64,000 bases of DNA, taken from NCBI GenBank assembly GCA_019752335.1, contig JAIEMJ010000018.1:1-64000 (forward strand). The letters are read 5' to 3'. The notes under the pieces were generated by a model that made no database searches, was not told the origin of the DNA, and was given only the letters and a program-made list of their open reading frames with translations. The stretch comes from Bryobacteraceae bacterium. GTDB taxonomy: Bacteria > Acidobacteriota > Terriglobia > Bryobacterales > Bryobacteraceae. Position numbers and translations under genes: made by a program. This document shows, piece after piece, positions 51,777-59,881 of the stretch (its first letter is position 1; the number at the start of each line of letters is the position of its first letter).

Positions 51777-52265
51777 TTATGCGGGGGGCTTGGGGCTGAG
51801 ATTGGGTTGAAATTGGGGCGGCATTGGAACGGTGGACAGACCGGAGGTCTGTCCTACGGGGGTTTCGGGCGGGTGAAAAGCGAGCGGCTTCGTTGCGGGC
51901 ACGGCTTCGGGAGGGGTTGACGGAACGGACCGGCGAGTGCTTGATTCTACAGCCTTTCTGGCGCGTTCGAAGGAGCGGTTGACCTCGTTTTGGTAGCGGA
52001 AGACTCGCCAGGCTTGGGTGGCTAACTGCGTGACGAGGAATTTTTCGTAGGTATTTCTCGGGGCGAAGTCGGCGAGGAAGCCGTCGCGGAGTTCGATGAA
52101 GTCGGCTTCGTTTTCGAAGGGGAGGACGGGGAGCTTGGCCGTGAGTCCGTGCTTGACGGCGTTGAGGCGGGCGCGAGATTTGCCGGCTTCGGTGCGAGGA
52201 CCGGTGGATTTCTGGGCGTTGCTTTGGCAAGCAGCGCGTTGAGCTTCGGAGATTGGCCTGGGCAT
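51777..52265 (-). CDS. protein with STGPRT motif and repeat-derived C terminus
   Basis: A 162-residue protein. The N-terminal 45 residues, AQKSTGPRTEAGKSRARLNA followed by VKHGLTAKLPVLPFENEADF, carry the STGPRTxxGKxxxxxNAxxHG motif of small hypothetical proteins I associate with acidobacteria and planctomycetes. The middle is helical (YEKFLVTQLATQAWRVFRYQ). The last 60 residues are Pro-rich and include VGQTSGLSTVP, encoded across a palindromic repeat (51834-51854). Function unknown. It is flanked by that repeat family on both sides. Confidence 0.6.
   Translation of the reverse strand: MPRPISEAQRAACQSNAQKSTGPRTEAGKSRARLNAVKHGLTAKLPVLPFENEADFIELRDGFLADFAPRNTYEKFLVTQLATQAWRVFRYQNEVNRSFERARKAVESSTRRSVPSTPPEAVPATKPLAFHPPETPVGQTSGLSTVPMPPQFQPNLSPKPPA
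51834..51854. repeat. palindromic repeat GGACAGACC-GGA-GGTCTGTCC
   Basis: A 9-bp perfect stem with 3-base loop, GGACAGACC (51834-51842) and GGTCTGTCC (51846-51854), followed by TACGGG. It lies inside the coding end of the STGPRT-motif gene. A diverged copy is at 52372-52391. Confidence 0.75.
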
Positions 52266-52391
52266 GACTTTAGGGTGGCATGGGGGGCCAAATGGGGGAT
52301 GGGTTTTGGGGTGGTGTTTTTTGGGTAAGTGGATTTTTTTGGTATGGGTTATGTTTTTTTGAAATTGGTGTGACGGACCAGGGGGTCCGTC
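52266..52391. repeat. T-rich leader with palindromic repeat copy 2 (52372-52391)
   Basis: GACGGACC (52372-52379) and GGTCCGTC (52384-52391) form an 8-bp hairpin followed by TTACAG, matching the copy at 51834 in layout. Between it and the gene start is a low-complexity stretch with four T runs of 6-7 bases (about 52318-52361), which on the minus strand is A-rich and read as leader of the STGPRT-motif gene. No gene seen. Confidence 0.6.
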
Positions 52392-54449
52392 TTACAGGCG
52401 GTCGCGGCTTTCGAGGTTCGCGAGAACCTCCTTCTTCGTACGCCAGACGTCGCGCAGCTTCTTTGCGCTTACCAGCGGTAGCTGATCCTCGGAGTGGGGC
52501 GAGCCGGGTTGCGAGGAGTTGCCGTAGCTGGTGGAGACCTGGGCGCGGATCGGATTCGAGAACTCCACCAGGCAGACGAAAGTGTCGCCCATGATGGCGG
52601 CGGGCTTGGGGGCGCCGGCGAATTGCAGGACGCGGAAGGCGCCGAGGCCGCCGGGGGCGCCGTTGCCGGGGAGGTCGGTTTTGCCGCGAATCAGACGGCG
52701 GAAGTCGCCCCAGGGAGCGTCGAGGGCGCCGTAGGCCTTTTCCGTCTCCGTCGCAGCTTCTTCGAGCGACTTGAGGGCGGCGGCGGGGTCGGCGAGGCCG
52801 CGGGGCGTGGTGAGGGGCTCGCGGAAATCCTGCGGGACGGCGAAGGCGCGTTTGTTGGCGTAGGTGGGGCCGGCGAAACGTTTGGCCCAAGCTTCGAAGA
52901 GCAGGGCGCCACGGCTGCCGCTCTCGGTTTGACGGTCCCAGTTGCCCAGGACGGTGGCGGCGCTGCGGGCCCGTTCGGAGCCTTGCGATTTGGCCGCGGC
53001 GACCAGGTCGTCCACGACGCGATCAGCGAATTCGAGCCGGGTGGAGAACTTGCTGCGCACGACGTCGGCGAAGCTGAGCTTCGGCGCGGAGGTGAGCAGG
53101 CGGATGGAGCTACTGGTGCGGAAACTATAGTCGCGCGGCGCGGTGTAGCTGGGGAACTTGGCGGGGTCCAGCACTTGGGGATAGGTACTGCTCCAGGGCG
53201 GGTCGTTGGTGTTCTGCACCCAGCCGGAGGGCGGGTCAATCACTTTGGGCAGGTCGGCGTAGGGGTGCGTGGTGGTCCATAAGGTCGACGAAGTGTCGCC
53301 CGGAATGACGCCGGCCCAATAGGCTAAGTCGCCTTGTGCGCGCTTGGGCAGGGTGCCGTTGAAGAGGTACATGACGTGGCCGTCGCGGTCACCGTAGGTG
53401 ATGTTGAAGGTGGGCACTTCCAGGCGCTTGAGTTGCGCTTCGTACTCGGCGAAGTTGCGCGCGATGGCCATTTTCCAATACTGTTCGAGCAGGAAGGGCT
53501 TGTCGAGCCCGGCGGTGCGTTGGGCCAGCACGACGCGGTCATTCTCCCAAACGACGGGCCCGTGGACGGTGTGTTTCACGACTAACGTCTGGTCTGGCTC
53601 GCCCTTTACCTTGATGGTTTTCGTTTCGGTGGTGAAGGGCTTAATGGCGTCGTCGAAGCGGTAGCCGTTTTCGGCCGGAGTGATGCGGTATAGGTCACTC
53701 CCGTCGATGCTGTTGACGGTTTGGGTGAAGGCCAGGTAGTCAGAAAAGACAAACCGGAGGACGGGGAAACCGATCTGGCTCGCGCCGTAGAGGTTCAGGC
53801 CTGGGCCGTTCAGGTGCGTTTCGTAGTAGGTATACCAATCCTGCCAGGGCAGATGCGGATTCATGAGCACCATGGTTTTGCCGCTGGCGGAATGGGCGGG
53901 CGCGATGGCCCAGGCATTGGAGCCGATGGCGCTGAAGGCGGGCGGGCGGCCGGTGCCGGCGCTGAAGACGCGCGCTTGCGAGGAGAGATAGCTGAAGTGG
54001 ACGATGCGGTGAACGTGGATGAGCGGGTCAGCCCCGGTGATGGGCAGGACGGCCTTGCGGTCCGCGGCGATCTGCTCGGGATGGCGGCGGGCGTACTCGT
54101 TCATGCCTGCGGCGAAGGCGTCGAGATAGCCGCGGAATTCGGGAGTCTGCTGGGTGTACCAGGCTTGGCCGCGCTCGGGGACGCCGTTGGTGAGGACCCA
54201 GCGGTCCAGTTCGAGCGCTTTCGGCCCGAAGTACTCGGCGCCGCGCCCGCGGCTCTCGCCGTAGAGCTTGAGCACGAGGTTGGCGTGGCTCTGCATCTGC
54301 GCGTAGCCGTAGCCGTAGAACATGCCGCGGACGTCCTGGGCGTAGACGTGGGCGACGCCGTAGCGGTCCCAGAGAATTTCGACGCCGCGGTCCGCCGCCG
54401 CGCCCGCCGCGCTGAGCAAGCTCAATCCGATCGCCAATCGCAAGATCAT
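52392..54449 (-). CDS. penicillin acylase-family N-terminal nucleophile hydrolase
   Basis: A 685-residue precursor with signal peptide (LRLAIGLSLLSAAGAAA). The alpha part shows GVEILWDRYGVAHVYAQDVR and GYGYAQMQSHANLV. The autoproteolysis site gives the new N-terminal Ser177 in FSAIGSNAWAI, as in acylases of the PF01804 family. HGPVVWENDRVV and NITYGDRDGHVMYLFNGTLP follow in the beta part, plus WVQNTNDPPWSSTYPQVLDP and a late INPIRAQVSTSYGNSSQPGS-like segment (SNPIRAQVSTSYGNS). Family members cleave amides such as acyl-homoserine lactones, penicillins or cephalosporin side chains. Substrate unknown. Confidence 0.93.
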   Translation of the reverse strand: MILRLAIGLSLLSAAGAAADRGVEILWDRYGVAHVYAQDVRGMFYGYGYAQMQSHANLVLKLYGESRGRGAEYFGPKALELDRWVLTNGVPERGQAWYTQQTPEFRGYLDAFAAGMNEYARRHPEQIAADRKAVLPITGADPLIHVHRIVHFSYLSSQARVFSAGTGRPPAFSAIGSNAWAIAPAHSASGKTMVLMNPHLPWQDWYTYYETHLNGPGLNLYGASQIGFPVLRFVFSDYLAFTQTVNSIDGSDLYRITPAENGYRFDDAIKPFTTETKTIKVKGEPDQTLVVKHTVHGPVVWENDRVVLAQRTAGLDKPFLLEQYWKMAIARNFAEYEAQLKRLEVPTFNITYGDRDGHVMYLFNGTLPKRAQGDLAYWAGVIPGDTSSTLWTTTHPYADLPKVIDPPSGWVQNTNDPPWSSTYPQVLDPAKFPSYTAPRDYSFRTSSSIRLLTSAPKLSFADVVRSKFSTRLEFADRVVDDLVAAAKSQGSERARSAATVLGNWDRQTESGSRGALLFEAWAKRFAGPTYANKRAFAVPQDFREPLTTPRGLADPAAALKSLEEAATETEKAYGALDAPWGDFRRLIRGKTDLPGNGAPGGLGAFRVLQFAGAPKPAAIMGDTFVCLVEFSNPIRAQVSTSYGNSSQPGSPHSEDQLPLVSAKKLRDVWRTKKEVLANLESRDRL

Positions 54450-54520
54450 CCAAGGCTCCTTGAGAATCAGGGGTCGGCGGACAGGGCCTTAGCGGAGATT
54501 GTATCGCGATACTCTAGTTA

Positions 54521-55171
54521 TTGGCCTATTCACTGGTAATTTTCGACCTCGACGGCACCCTGATTGATTCCGAGGCCGACCTGGCTTCCTCCGTCAACGC
54601 CACCTTGCACTTCATGGGCCGCGATCCCCTGCCCGCTTCCCAAGTGGCTTCCTACGTCGGCAACGGAGCGCCGGTGCTGATGCGCCGGGCGCTGGGCGCG
54701 GAAGCCTCCGAGCCCGACGTCGCCCGCGCGCTGGACTACTTCATTCGCTACTATCATCAGCACTGCCTGGACCAGACTACGCTCTACCCGGGGACGCGCG
54801 AGATGCTCGACGCGCTGCATGCGGCGGATCGCCGCTTGGCCATCCTGACCAACAAGCCGGTGCGCATCAGCCACCGCATTGTGGAGGGCCTGGGCTTGAA
54901 GGAGCATTTCTTCGAGGTGTACGGCGGCAATAGCTTTGAGCAGAAGAAGCCGCACCCGATCGGCATTGAGCGGCTGCTGGAAACGACGGGCTTGCCCCAA
55001 GCACTGACGCTGATGGTGGGCGATAGCGGCGTGGACGTGGAGACGGCGCGCAATGCCGGAGTGGCCGCCTGCGGCGTGACTTTCGGGCTGAGCCCAGGCA
55101 CCGTGCGAGCGGCATCGCCCGACTACCTGATTGACGCCATGCCCGAATTGACGCCGATCGTGCTGGCTTAG
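54521..55171 (+). CDS. gph: phosphoglycolate phosphatase-type HAD hydrolase
   Basis: A 216-residue HAD hydrolase starting at TTG 54521. Motif I is VIFDLDGTLIDSEADLASSV, motif II LAILTNKPVRISHRIVEG, motif III EQKKPHPIGIERLLE, motif IV MVGDSGVDVETARNAGV. The cap region SYVGNGAPVLMRRALG fits Gph. It would remove 2-phosphoglycolate. The family also contains pyrophosphatase and sugar-phosphate phosphatase members, so the symbol is the likeliest guess. Stands just ahead of the TetR control region. Confidence 0.82.
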   Translation: MAYSLVIFDLDGTLIDSEADLASSVNATLHFMGRDPLPASQVASYVGNGAPVLMRRALGAEASEPDVARALDYFIRYYHQHCLDQTTLYPGTREMLDALHAADRRLAILTNKPVRISHRIVEGLGLKEHFFEVYGGNSFEQKKPHPIGIERLLETTGLPQALTLMVGDSGVDVETARNAGVAACGVTFGLSPGTVRAASPDYLIDAMPELTPIVLA

Positions 55172-55174
55172 GGC

Positions 55175-55222
55175 TTGACATTGCTTGAGCGTTCGCTCAA
55201 TTATATTTGAGTGGCCGCTCAA
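55175..55222 (+). promoter_or_regulatory. tetR promoter with two operator-like palindromes
   Basis: Two 16-base palindromes are seen, TTGAGCGTTCGCTCAA (55185-55200, perfect) and TTGAGTGGCCGCTCAA (55207-55222, one arm change), whose starts are 22 bases apart, about two helical turns. TTGACA at 55175-55180 is a good -35, with the A/T-rich AATTATAT (55199-55206) as -10 region. The second palindrome covers the GTG start of the regulator gene, so bound protein would block transcription, the usual TetR-type self-repression. Confidence 0.8.
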
Positions 55223-55861
55223 GTAAAATCGCCGCCTGAACTCGAGACCCGTGACCGGATCCTTCGGACGGCCTTTCAACTCTTCCACGAGCAGGGCTTT
55301 CATGCGACCGGCGTGGCGACGATTGTGCGAGAGGCGGGCATCAATCCGGGAAGCCTCTATCATTTTTTCGAAGGAAAAGAGCAACTGCTACTGCAGGTGC
55401 TGGAGTTCGCCCTGGGCTTTCTGGGTCCGGCGGTGATGGAACCGGTGGAGGCGCAAACGCCGGATCCGATTGCGCGAGTGTTTGCTCTGTTGGCCCAGTA
55501 CCGCCTGGGGATGGTGATGCACAGTTGCCGCATGGGCTGTCCGATCGGCAACCTGGCGTTGGAGGTGAGCGACGGCAACCCGGGGGCGCGGTTGTTGATC
55601 CACCGCAATTTTGAGAACTGGGCGCGGCGGGTGGAGGGCTGGCTGGTGGAAGCGGGCGACCGTCTGCCGGCTGACCTCGACCGAAGCCAACTGGCCCATT
55701 TCGTTCTAACGGTGATGGAAGGCGGGCTGATGCAGGCTCGCGCGGCGGACAATCTTGGTGCCTATGACTCCTCGGTGGCCGTGCTGCGGGAGCACTTCGA
55801 TCTGCTCGAGCAACGGGCGCGGGTCGCAAAGCGCGCCATCAAGAAAGGGAAAAAACAATGA
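55211..55861 (+). CDS. TetR-family transcriptional regulator
   Basis: A 216-residue regulator, GTG start at 55211. The helix-turn-helix is ETRDRILRTAFQLFHEQGFH, followed by ATGVATIVREAGINPGSLYH and FFEGKEQLLLQVLEFAL. The C-terminal ligand domain contains CRMGCPIGNLALEVSDGNPG, a pattern of the AcuR/YcdC-like group with two Cys, so thiol or alkylating ligands are possible but not shown. It controls its own promoter (two palindromes) and the following SRPBCC-DUF1761 genes, whose ATG overlaps its stop. Confidence 0.9.
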   Translation: MAAQVKSPPELETRDRILRTAFQLFHEQGFHATGVATIVREAGINPGSLYHFFEGKEQLLLQVLEFALGFLGPAVMEPVEAQTPDPIARVFALLAQYRLGMVMHSCRMGCPIGNLALEVSDGNPGARLLIHRNFENWARRVEGWLVEAGDRLPADLDRSQLAHFVLTVMEGGLMQARAADNLGAYDSSVAVLREHFDLLEQRARVAKRAIKKGKKQ

Positions 55862-56850
55862 AGCAAGCCATCCTATGGCCAGTCCTCGCGATGAGTCTCA
55901 GTGCGCAGGGCCCGTCTTTTGTTAACGAAGCCGCCATTCCGGCTCCGGTGGACGCCGTGTGGAGGGTCTTCACGACTAGCGAAGGCTACCGGGCGCTGGG
56001 CGTCGCGAAGGCGGAAGTGGACCTTCGTGTGGGAGGGCTGATCCGGACGCATTATCAGGCCACTGGCGTGCTTGGCGACGAAGGCACCATCGTGAACCGG
56101 ATTCTGGCGTATGAACCGGGACGCATGCTGGCCATCCGGATCGATCAGCCGCCGAAAGGCTTCCCTTTCGCCGAGGCTTGGAAGGCCACTTGGAGCGTGA
56201 TCCATCTGAGTGACCTGGGCGATCGGCGAACCCTGGTACGCATCGCCAGCCTGGGCTATGGCGAGGACAAGGAGTCGATGGCGATGCGCCGCTTCTTTGA
56301 GGTGGGCAATGAGGCGACGCTGAAGACATTGCAGCGGCACTTCGGCCAGCACCCGGTGGCTGAGAATCCGGTAACGGTAGTCCAGCGTCCGGCGCAAACG
56401 AAGGCGCTGATTTTCGAGGTGATGATTCCCGCCGCTGCGGGCGCGGTTTGGCAAGCCTTTACCACCAGTGAGGGCCTGCGCACCTGGCTCGCGCCGAACG
56501 TCACGGTTGATCTGCGAAACGGGGGCGAATGGACCGTCCACTTCCCGGGGGGAAGCACCGGAGGCGGCACGATTCTGAACTTCACGCCGGAGCGGGAACT
56601 CACGCTGGCGGCCCTGGCGCCGGATCAGTTTCCCACGGTGCGGGCGGAGCGGACGCAGGCGACCTTCGAATTCATGCCGAAGGGAAACTCCACCTTGGTC
56701 CGTTTGACGCAAACCGGATGGAAGCCGGGCGAAGAATGGGACCGGGCTTACGCCTACCTGGCCCAGGGCAATCGCCAACTGCTGGAGACGCTGCGCCGCC
56801 GGTTCGTGAGCGGTCCCATTAACTTCGGGAAGCAGGGAGGCCAACCATGA
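55858..56850 (+). CDS. tandem SRPBCC (AHSA1-like) protein with leader
   Basis: A 330-residue protein. The first 18 residues (KQAILWPVLAMSLSAQG) resemble a signal peptide. Two AHSA1-type START-like domains follow: residues about 22-165 (NEAAIPAPVDAVWRVFTTSE, VDLRVGGLIRTHYQATG) and about 180-320 (EVMIPAAAGAVWQAFTTSEG, LAPNVTVDLRNGGEWTVHF). Such domains hold a hydrophobic ligand. The duplicate fold is rare. It is the second gene of the TetR operon, ATG overlapping tetR stop, and overlaps the DUF1761 start. Confidence 0.85.
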   Translation: MKQAILWPVLAMSLSAQGPSFVNEAAIPAPVDAVWRVFTTSEGYRALGVAKAEVDLRVGGLIRTHYQATGVLGDEGTIVNRILAYEPGRMLAIRIDQPPKGFPFAEAWKATWSVIHLSDLGDRRTLVRIASLGYGEDKESMAMRRFFEVGNEATLKTLQRHFGQHPVAENPVTVVQRPAQTKALIFEVMIPAAAGAVWQAFTTSEGLRTWLAPNVTVDLRNGGEWTVHFPGGSTGGGTILNFTPERELTLAALAPDQFPTVRAERTQATFEFMPKGNSTLVRLTQTGWKPGEEWDRAYAYLAQGNRQLLETLRRRFVSGPINFGKQGGQP

Positions 56851-57248
56851 ATCTCGAAACGCTCAATTTCGGGGCCATTCTGGCCGCGGCCGGTTCGGCC
56901 TTCCTGGTGGGGGGCCTGTGGTATTCGCCTTTGCTTTTTGGTCCGGCCTGGATCAGAGCTAACGGATTTACGGGCAGTCCGCCCACGGCGGGGGCGCGCA
57001 CCTTCGTCATCACGTTTGCCCTCAGTCTGCTGATGGCGTTCAATCTGGCGATGTTCCTGAATGACCCGAAGACGACAGCCGCTTGGGGCGCCGCCGCGGG
57101 CTTTCTGGCCGGCTTTGGCTGGGTGGCCATGGGTATCGGGATCGTGTCCCTCTTTGAGCAGCGCCCGTGGTCCTACGTATTCGTCAACGGAGGCTATCTC
57201 ACGGTGGCGATGGTGCTGATGGGTTTGATTCTTGGCGCGTGGCGCTGA
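56847..57248 (+). CDS. DUF1761 membrane protein
   Basis: A 133-residue protein with four membrane helices (residues 10-30, 50-72, 78-100, 110-130). GAILAAAGSAFLVGGLWYSP followed by LLFGPAWIRANG is the DUF1761 signature. Function unknown. Third gene of the TetR operon. Its last 50 bases overlap, in opposite direction, the end of the DUF362 gene. Confidence 0.9.
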   Translation: MNLETLNFGAILAAAGSAFLVGGLWYSPLLFGPAWIRANGFTGSPPTAGARTFVITFALSLLMAFNLAMFLNDPKTTAAWGAAAGFLAGFGWVAMGIGIVSLFEQRPWSYVFVNGGYLTVAMVLMGLILGAWR

Positions 57249-57939
57249 TAGCGGCGTCGTCGACGGCGGTGAGGCTGTCGCCCCAGAAGACGCGGTTGAG
57301 CGCCACGGTCCGGCCGCGGTGGGGACGCCAGTCCGGGCTCACCAAAACCGAAGTGGCATCGACGACTCCGCCGTCGAAGAGTGGACCCAAGGTAGCTTGG
57401 ACGTCGCCGAGGACGCTCCAGACGTCGGGGCGGTGCAATTGGCCGCGGCTGTGGGCGCCGCGGGCGCGATAGACGGAGCGAGGCAGCAGTCCGTAGAGGT
57501 TTTTGACGCAGCCGCTGAAGAGGGGGCGGCCGTTGAGGAGGGTCCATTTGCAGGCGCCGACGGAGATGCGGCAGTCCACTTCGCGGAGTAACGCGGGGGC
57601 TTGGAATTCGCAGAAACGGGCCGGTTCGGGGAGGGGATTCGCGTAGATGGCCAAGGGCAGGGTGTCAGCGTCGAGGAAGCGGATGCCGGTGCGCGAGAGG
57701 CCCAGGCGTTGGGCGATCTCGTCCGCGGAGAGCGCATGGCAGACGCCCTCGACGACGAGGATCTCGGCCTGTGGACTGGCTTGGCGCAGGCCGGCGATCA
57801 CGCGCTCCAACACCGGCATTGACACGGTGACGGGCGGCCCGTAGGGATAGCCGAGATTCGGTTTCACCAGGATGCGGCGGGCGCCAAAAGCGGCGGCCGG
57901 CGGCTGGTAGACGAAATTGTTGAAATCAGAGGCGTTCAT
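57199..57939 (-). CDS. DUF362 domain protein
   Basis: A 246-residue protein from ATG 57939. ARRILVKPNLGYPYGPPVTV and LERVIAGLRQASPQAEILVV followed by EGVCHALSADEI are the DUF362 pattern (a domain with Asn/Gly pocket also found with ferredoxin domains). DCRISVGACKWTLLNGRPLF and GCVKNLYGLLP follow. The protein is short and lacks a ferredoxin domain. Role unknown. Its start is 15 bases from the divergent moaDE gene. Confidence 0.82.
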   Translation of the reverse strand: MNASDFNNFVYQPPAAAFGARRILVKPNLGYPYGPPVTVSMPVLERVIAGLRQASPQAEILVVEGVCHALSADEIAQRLGLSRTGIRFLDADTLPLAIYANPLPEPARFCEFQAPALLREVDCRISVGACKWTLLNGRPLFSGCVKNLYGLLPRSVYRARGAHSRGQLHRPDVWSVLGDVQATLGPLFDGGVVDATSVLVSPDWRPHRGRTVALNRVFWGDSLTAVDDAAISATRQESNPSAPSPP

Positions 57940-57954
57940 CAGGCGTCTGTTACG

Positions 57955-58707
57955 ATGTCTACTGTGCGCGTCCAAGTCCTTTTTTTCGGACTCCTGCGAG
58001 ACCTGATGGGTACGTCGCGGGAGAGTCTGGACCTCGGTGAATCCCCCACCGGCGGTTTCCAGTTGCGTGATGTCTTCGCGCATTATGCTCAGCGGGAGCC
58101 CCGTCTGGCCGGCCTGGCCGCCAGCATTGTGCTGGCCCGCAACCAAAGCTTCGAAGCGCCCGAGTGCGCGATCGCCGACGGCGACGAGATCGCCTTTCTG
58201 CCGCCGGTGTCCGGCGGTACGGGCCCCTATACCCACGTGATGGAGGATCCGGCGGGGCACTTCTTTGCCCTGACGCGGGAACGCATCGACACCGAGGCTT
58301 TGAAGCGCCAAATGCTCTTGCCCCAAGACGGCGCCATGGTGGACTTCGAGGGCGTCGTGCGGGACAACACCAAAGGCCGCGCGACCCTCTTTCTGGATTA
58401 CGAGTGCTACGAGGGCATGGCCATCAAGCTGATGGCGCAGATTGGCCGGGAGATCGCCGCGGGGCACGCGATTAGCCGCATCGCCCTGGTGCATCGCCTG
58501 GGGCGCCTCGAAATCGGCGAAGCGAGCGTGGTGGTGATTGCGACGTCGCCGCACCGCGGTCCGGCCTTTGCCGCGGCGCTTGACGGCATCAATCGCCTGA
58601 AGAAGACGGTGCCGATCTGGAAGAAAGAACACTTCGCCGACGGCGAGGTGTGGGTGGACGGAGATTGGGATGACAGCGTGGTGACGTCCGCGGGCAGCGC
58701 GCCGTGA
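57955..58707 (+). CDS. fused MoaD-MoaE molybdopterin synthase
   Basis: A 250-residue fusion. Residues 1-88 are MoaD-like: VRVQVLFFGLLRDLMGTSRE, then IADGDEIAFLPPVSGG, with the Gly-Gly at 87-88 that in free MoaD is the C terminus. Residues about 105-240 are MoaE: MVDFEGVVRDNTKGRATLFL, YECYEGMAIKLM, RIALVHRLGRLEIGEASVVV, ATSPHRGPAFAAALDGINRL and KKTVPIWKKEHFADGEVWVD (active Lys). In the known fusion MoaX of Mycobacterium tuberculosis the chain is cut after the Gly-Gly; the same is expected here. First gene of an operon with a VWFA gene, hfq and suhB. Confidence 0.9.
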   Translation: MSTVRVQVLFFGLLRDLMGTSRESLDLGESPTGGFQLRDVFAHYAQREPRLAGLAASIVLARNQSFEAPECAIADGDEIAFLPPVSGGTGPYTHVMEDPAGHFFALTRERIDTEALKRQMLLPQDGAMVDFEGVVRDNTKGRATLFLDYECYEGMAIKLMAQIGREIAAGHAISRIALVHRLGRLEIGEASVVVIATSPHRGPAFAAALDGINRLKKTVPIWKKEHFADGEVWVDGDWDDSVVTSAGSAP

Positions 58708-59630
58708 AACGCCGTACTTGGCTCGCCGCGCCCTTTTTATTGGCGCAGGAAGCGCCGTGCCTGTTGGCGCAGGAACTGCCGACCATTCGCGTGAACGTCA
58801 AGCTGGTGCGGGTGCAGGTGACCGTGAAGAGCGCGCAGGGCGAGCCCGTCGGCGGTTTGAAGCGCGAAGACTTTGCCGTGGAAGACAAGGGCGTTCCGCA
58901 GGAGATCGCGATCTTTGAACGCTCCACGGCGCAGCCGCTTTCCGTGTCGTTGTTGATCGACACCAGCTTGTCGACGGCGACGAATCTCGAATACCAGTCC
59001 CGCGCGATTCAGGGCTTTCTGCGCGCGCTTTTCCGCGAGGGCAACCCGGGAGACCGGGCGTCGCTGTATAGCTTCCAGGACGAGGTGCGCATGGAGACCG
59101 GCTTCACGCGAACCCTGGATCGCATTTTGAAGGCGCTGAGCAAGCTGAAGCCGGACTCGGGGACCTCGCTCTACGACGCCCTCTGGTTCGCCGCGCATGA
59201 CCTCGAACGGCGCGACGGGCGACGGGTGCTGGTGGTGGTGACCGATGGTGGCGATACGACGTCGCGCAAGAAGTACCGGGACGCCATTGAAGCGGCGCAG
59301 CGGGCCGACGCCGTGATCTACTCGATCCTGGTGGTGCCGATCGCGGCGGACGTGGGACGCAACATTGGCGGGGAGAACGCCCTGGCGACACTCGCGGCCA
59401 ATACGGGCGGCCGGATCTTCCAGCCGACGCTGGGCAAACAGTTGGATGCCGCTTTCGCGGCGATCCTGAGCGATCTGCGCACGCAGTATCTGCTGGGCTA
59501 CTATCCACGACAGTTGCCAACTGACGCCAAGCCCTTCCATCCGGTACGAATTCGCATGACCGGCGCCACCGTTCCGGCGGAAGGTTTGCAGGTGCTGGCG
59601 CGCAATGGCTATTATGGAGATTCGGACTAG
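58704..59630 (+). CDS. exported VWFA-related Acidobacterial domain protein
   Basis: A 308-residue protein, GTG start overlapping the moaDE stop by four bases. The leader has KRRTWLAAPFLLAQE then a repeated CLLAQELP, from a 12-base direct repeat TTGGCGCAGGAA in the DNA. The lead-in TIRVNVKLVRVQVTVKSAQG and VEDKGVPQEIAIFERSTAQP precedes a VWA domain with DTSLSTATN (MIDAS DxSxS), LKPDSGTSLYDALW and VVVTDGGDTTS. It ends LLGYYPRQLP and ARNGYYGDSD as in the family. Unusual context between moaDE and hfq. Confidence 0.9.
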   Translation: MKRRTWLAAPFLLAQEAPCLLAQELPTIRVNVKLVRVQVTVKSAQGEPVGGLKREDFAVEDKGVPQEIAIFERSTAQPLSVSLLIDTSLSTATNLEYQSRAIQGFLRALFREGNPGDRASLYSFQDEVRMETGFTRTLDRILKALSKLKPDSGTSLYDALWFAAHDLERRDGRRVLVVVTDGGDTTSRKKYRDAIEAAQRADAVIYSILVVPIAADVGRNIGGENALATLAANTGGRIFQPTLGKQLDAAFAAILSDLRTQYLLGYYPRQLPTDAKPFHPVRIRMTGATVPAEGLQVLARNGYYGDSD

Positions 59631-59638
59631 TACTATTT

Positions 59639-59881
59639 GTGGCTAAAGCAAAGACTCTCGCCCCGGACTCGACCAGCGCTGAACCGGTCTACCTCAAGCA
59701 ATTGATTGAGGCGTCGACACCCGTGGTGGTGAAGCTGCAAAACAACAGCCTGTTGCGCGGCACCATCGAGTACTATGACCGGCACCTGATCCGGCTTACC
59801 CGGAAGGATGCGCCGAATCTGTTTGTGTACAAGCACGAGATCAAGTACCTGTACGAAGACCCGAAGCACAAGGACGCATGA
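59639..59881 (+). CDS. hfq: Hfq-like RNA chaperone
   Basis: An 80-residue Sm-fold protein, GTG start. The Sm1 motif is TPVVVKLQNNSLLRGTIEYY, then DRHLIRLTRKDAPNLFVYKH with the Sm2-type YKH followed by EIKYLYED. The YKHxI signature replaces the classical YKHAIS of Hfq, as in other acidobacterial members, and the extended N terminus (MAKAKTLAPDSTSAEPVYLK) is typical. It should form a hexamer that binds U-rich RNA ends and helps small RNAs pair. Lies 8 bases after the VWFA stop and overlaps suhB. Confidence 0.82.
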   Translation: MAKAKTLAPDSTSAEPVYLKQLIEASTPVVVKLQNNSLLRGTIEYYDRHLIRLTRKDAPNLFVYKHEIKYLYEDPKHKDA

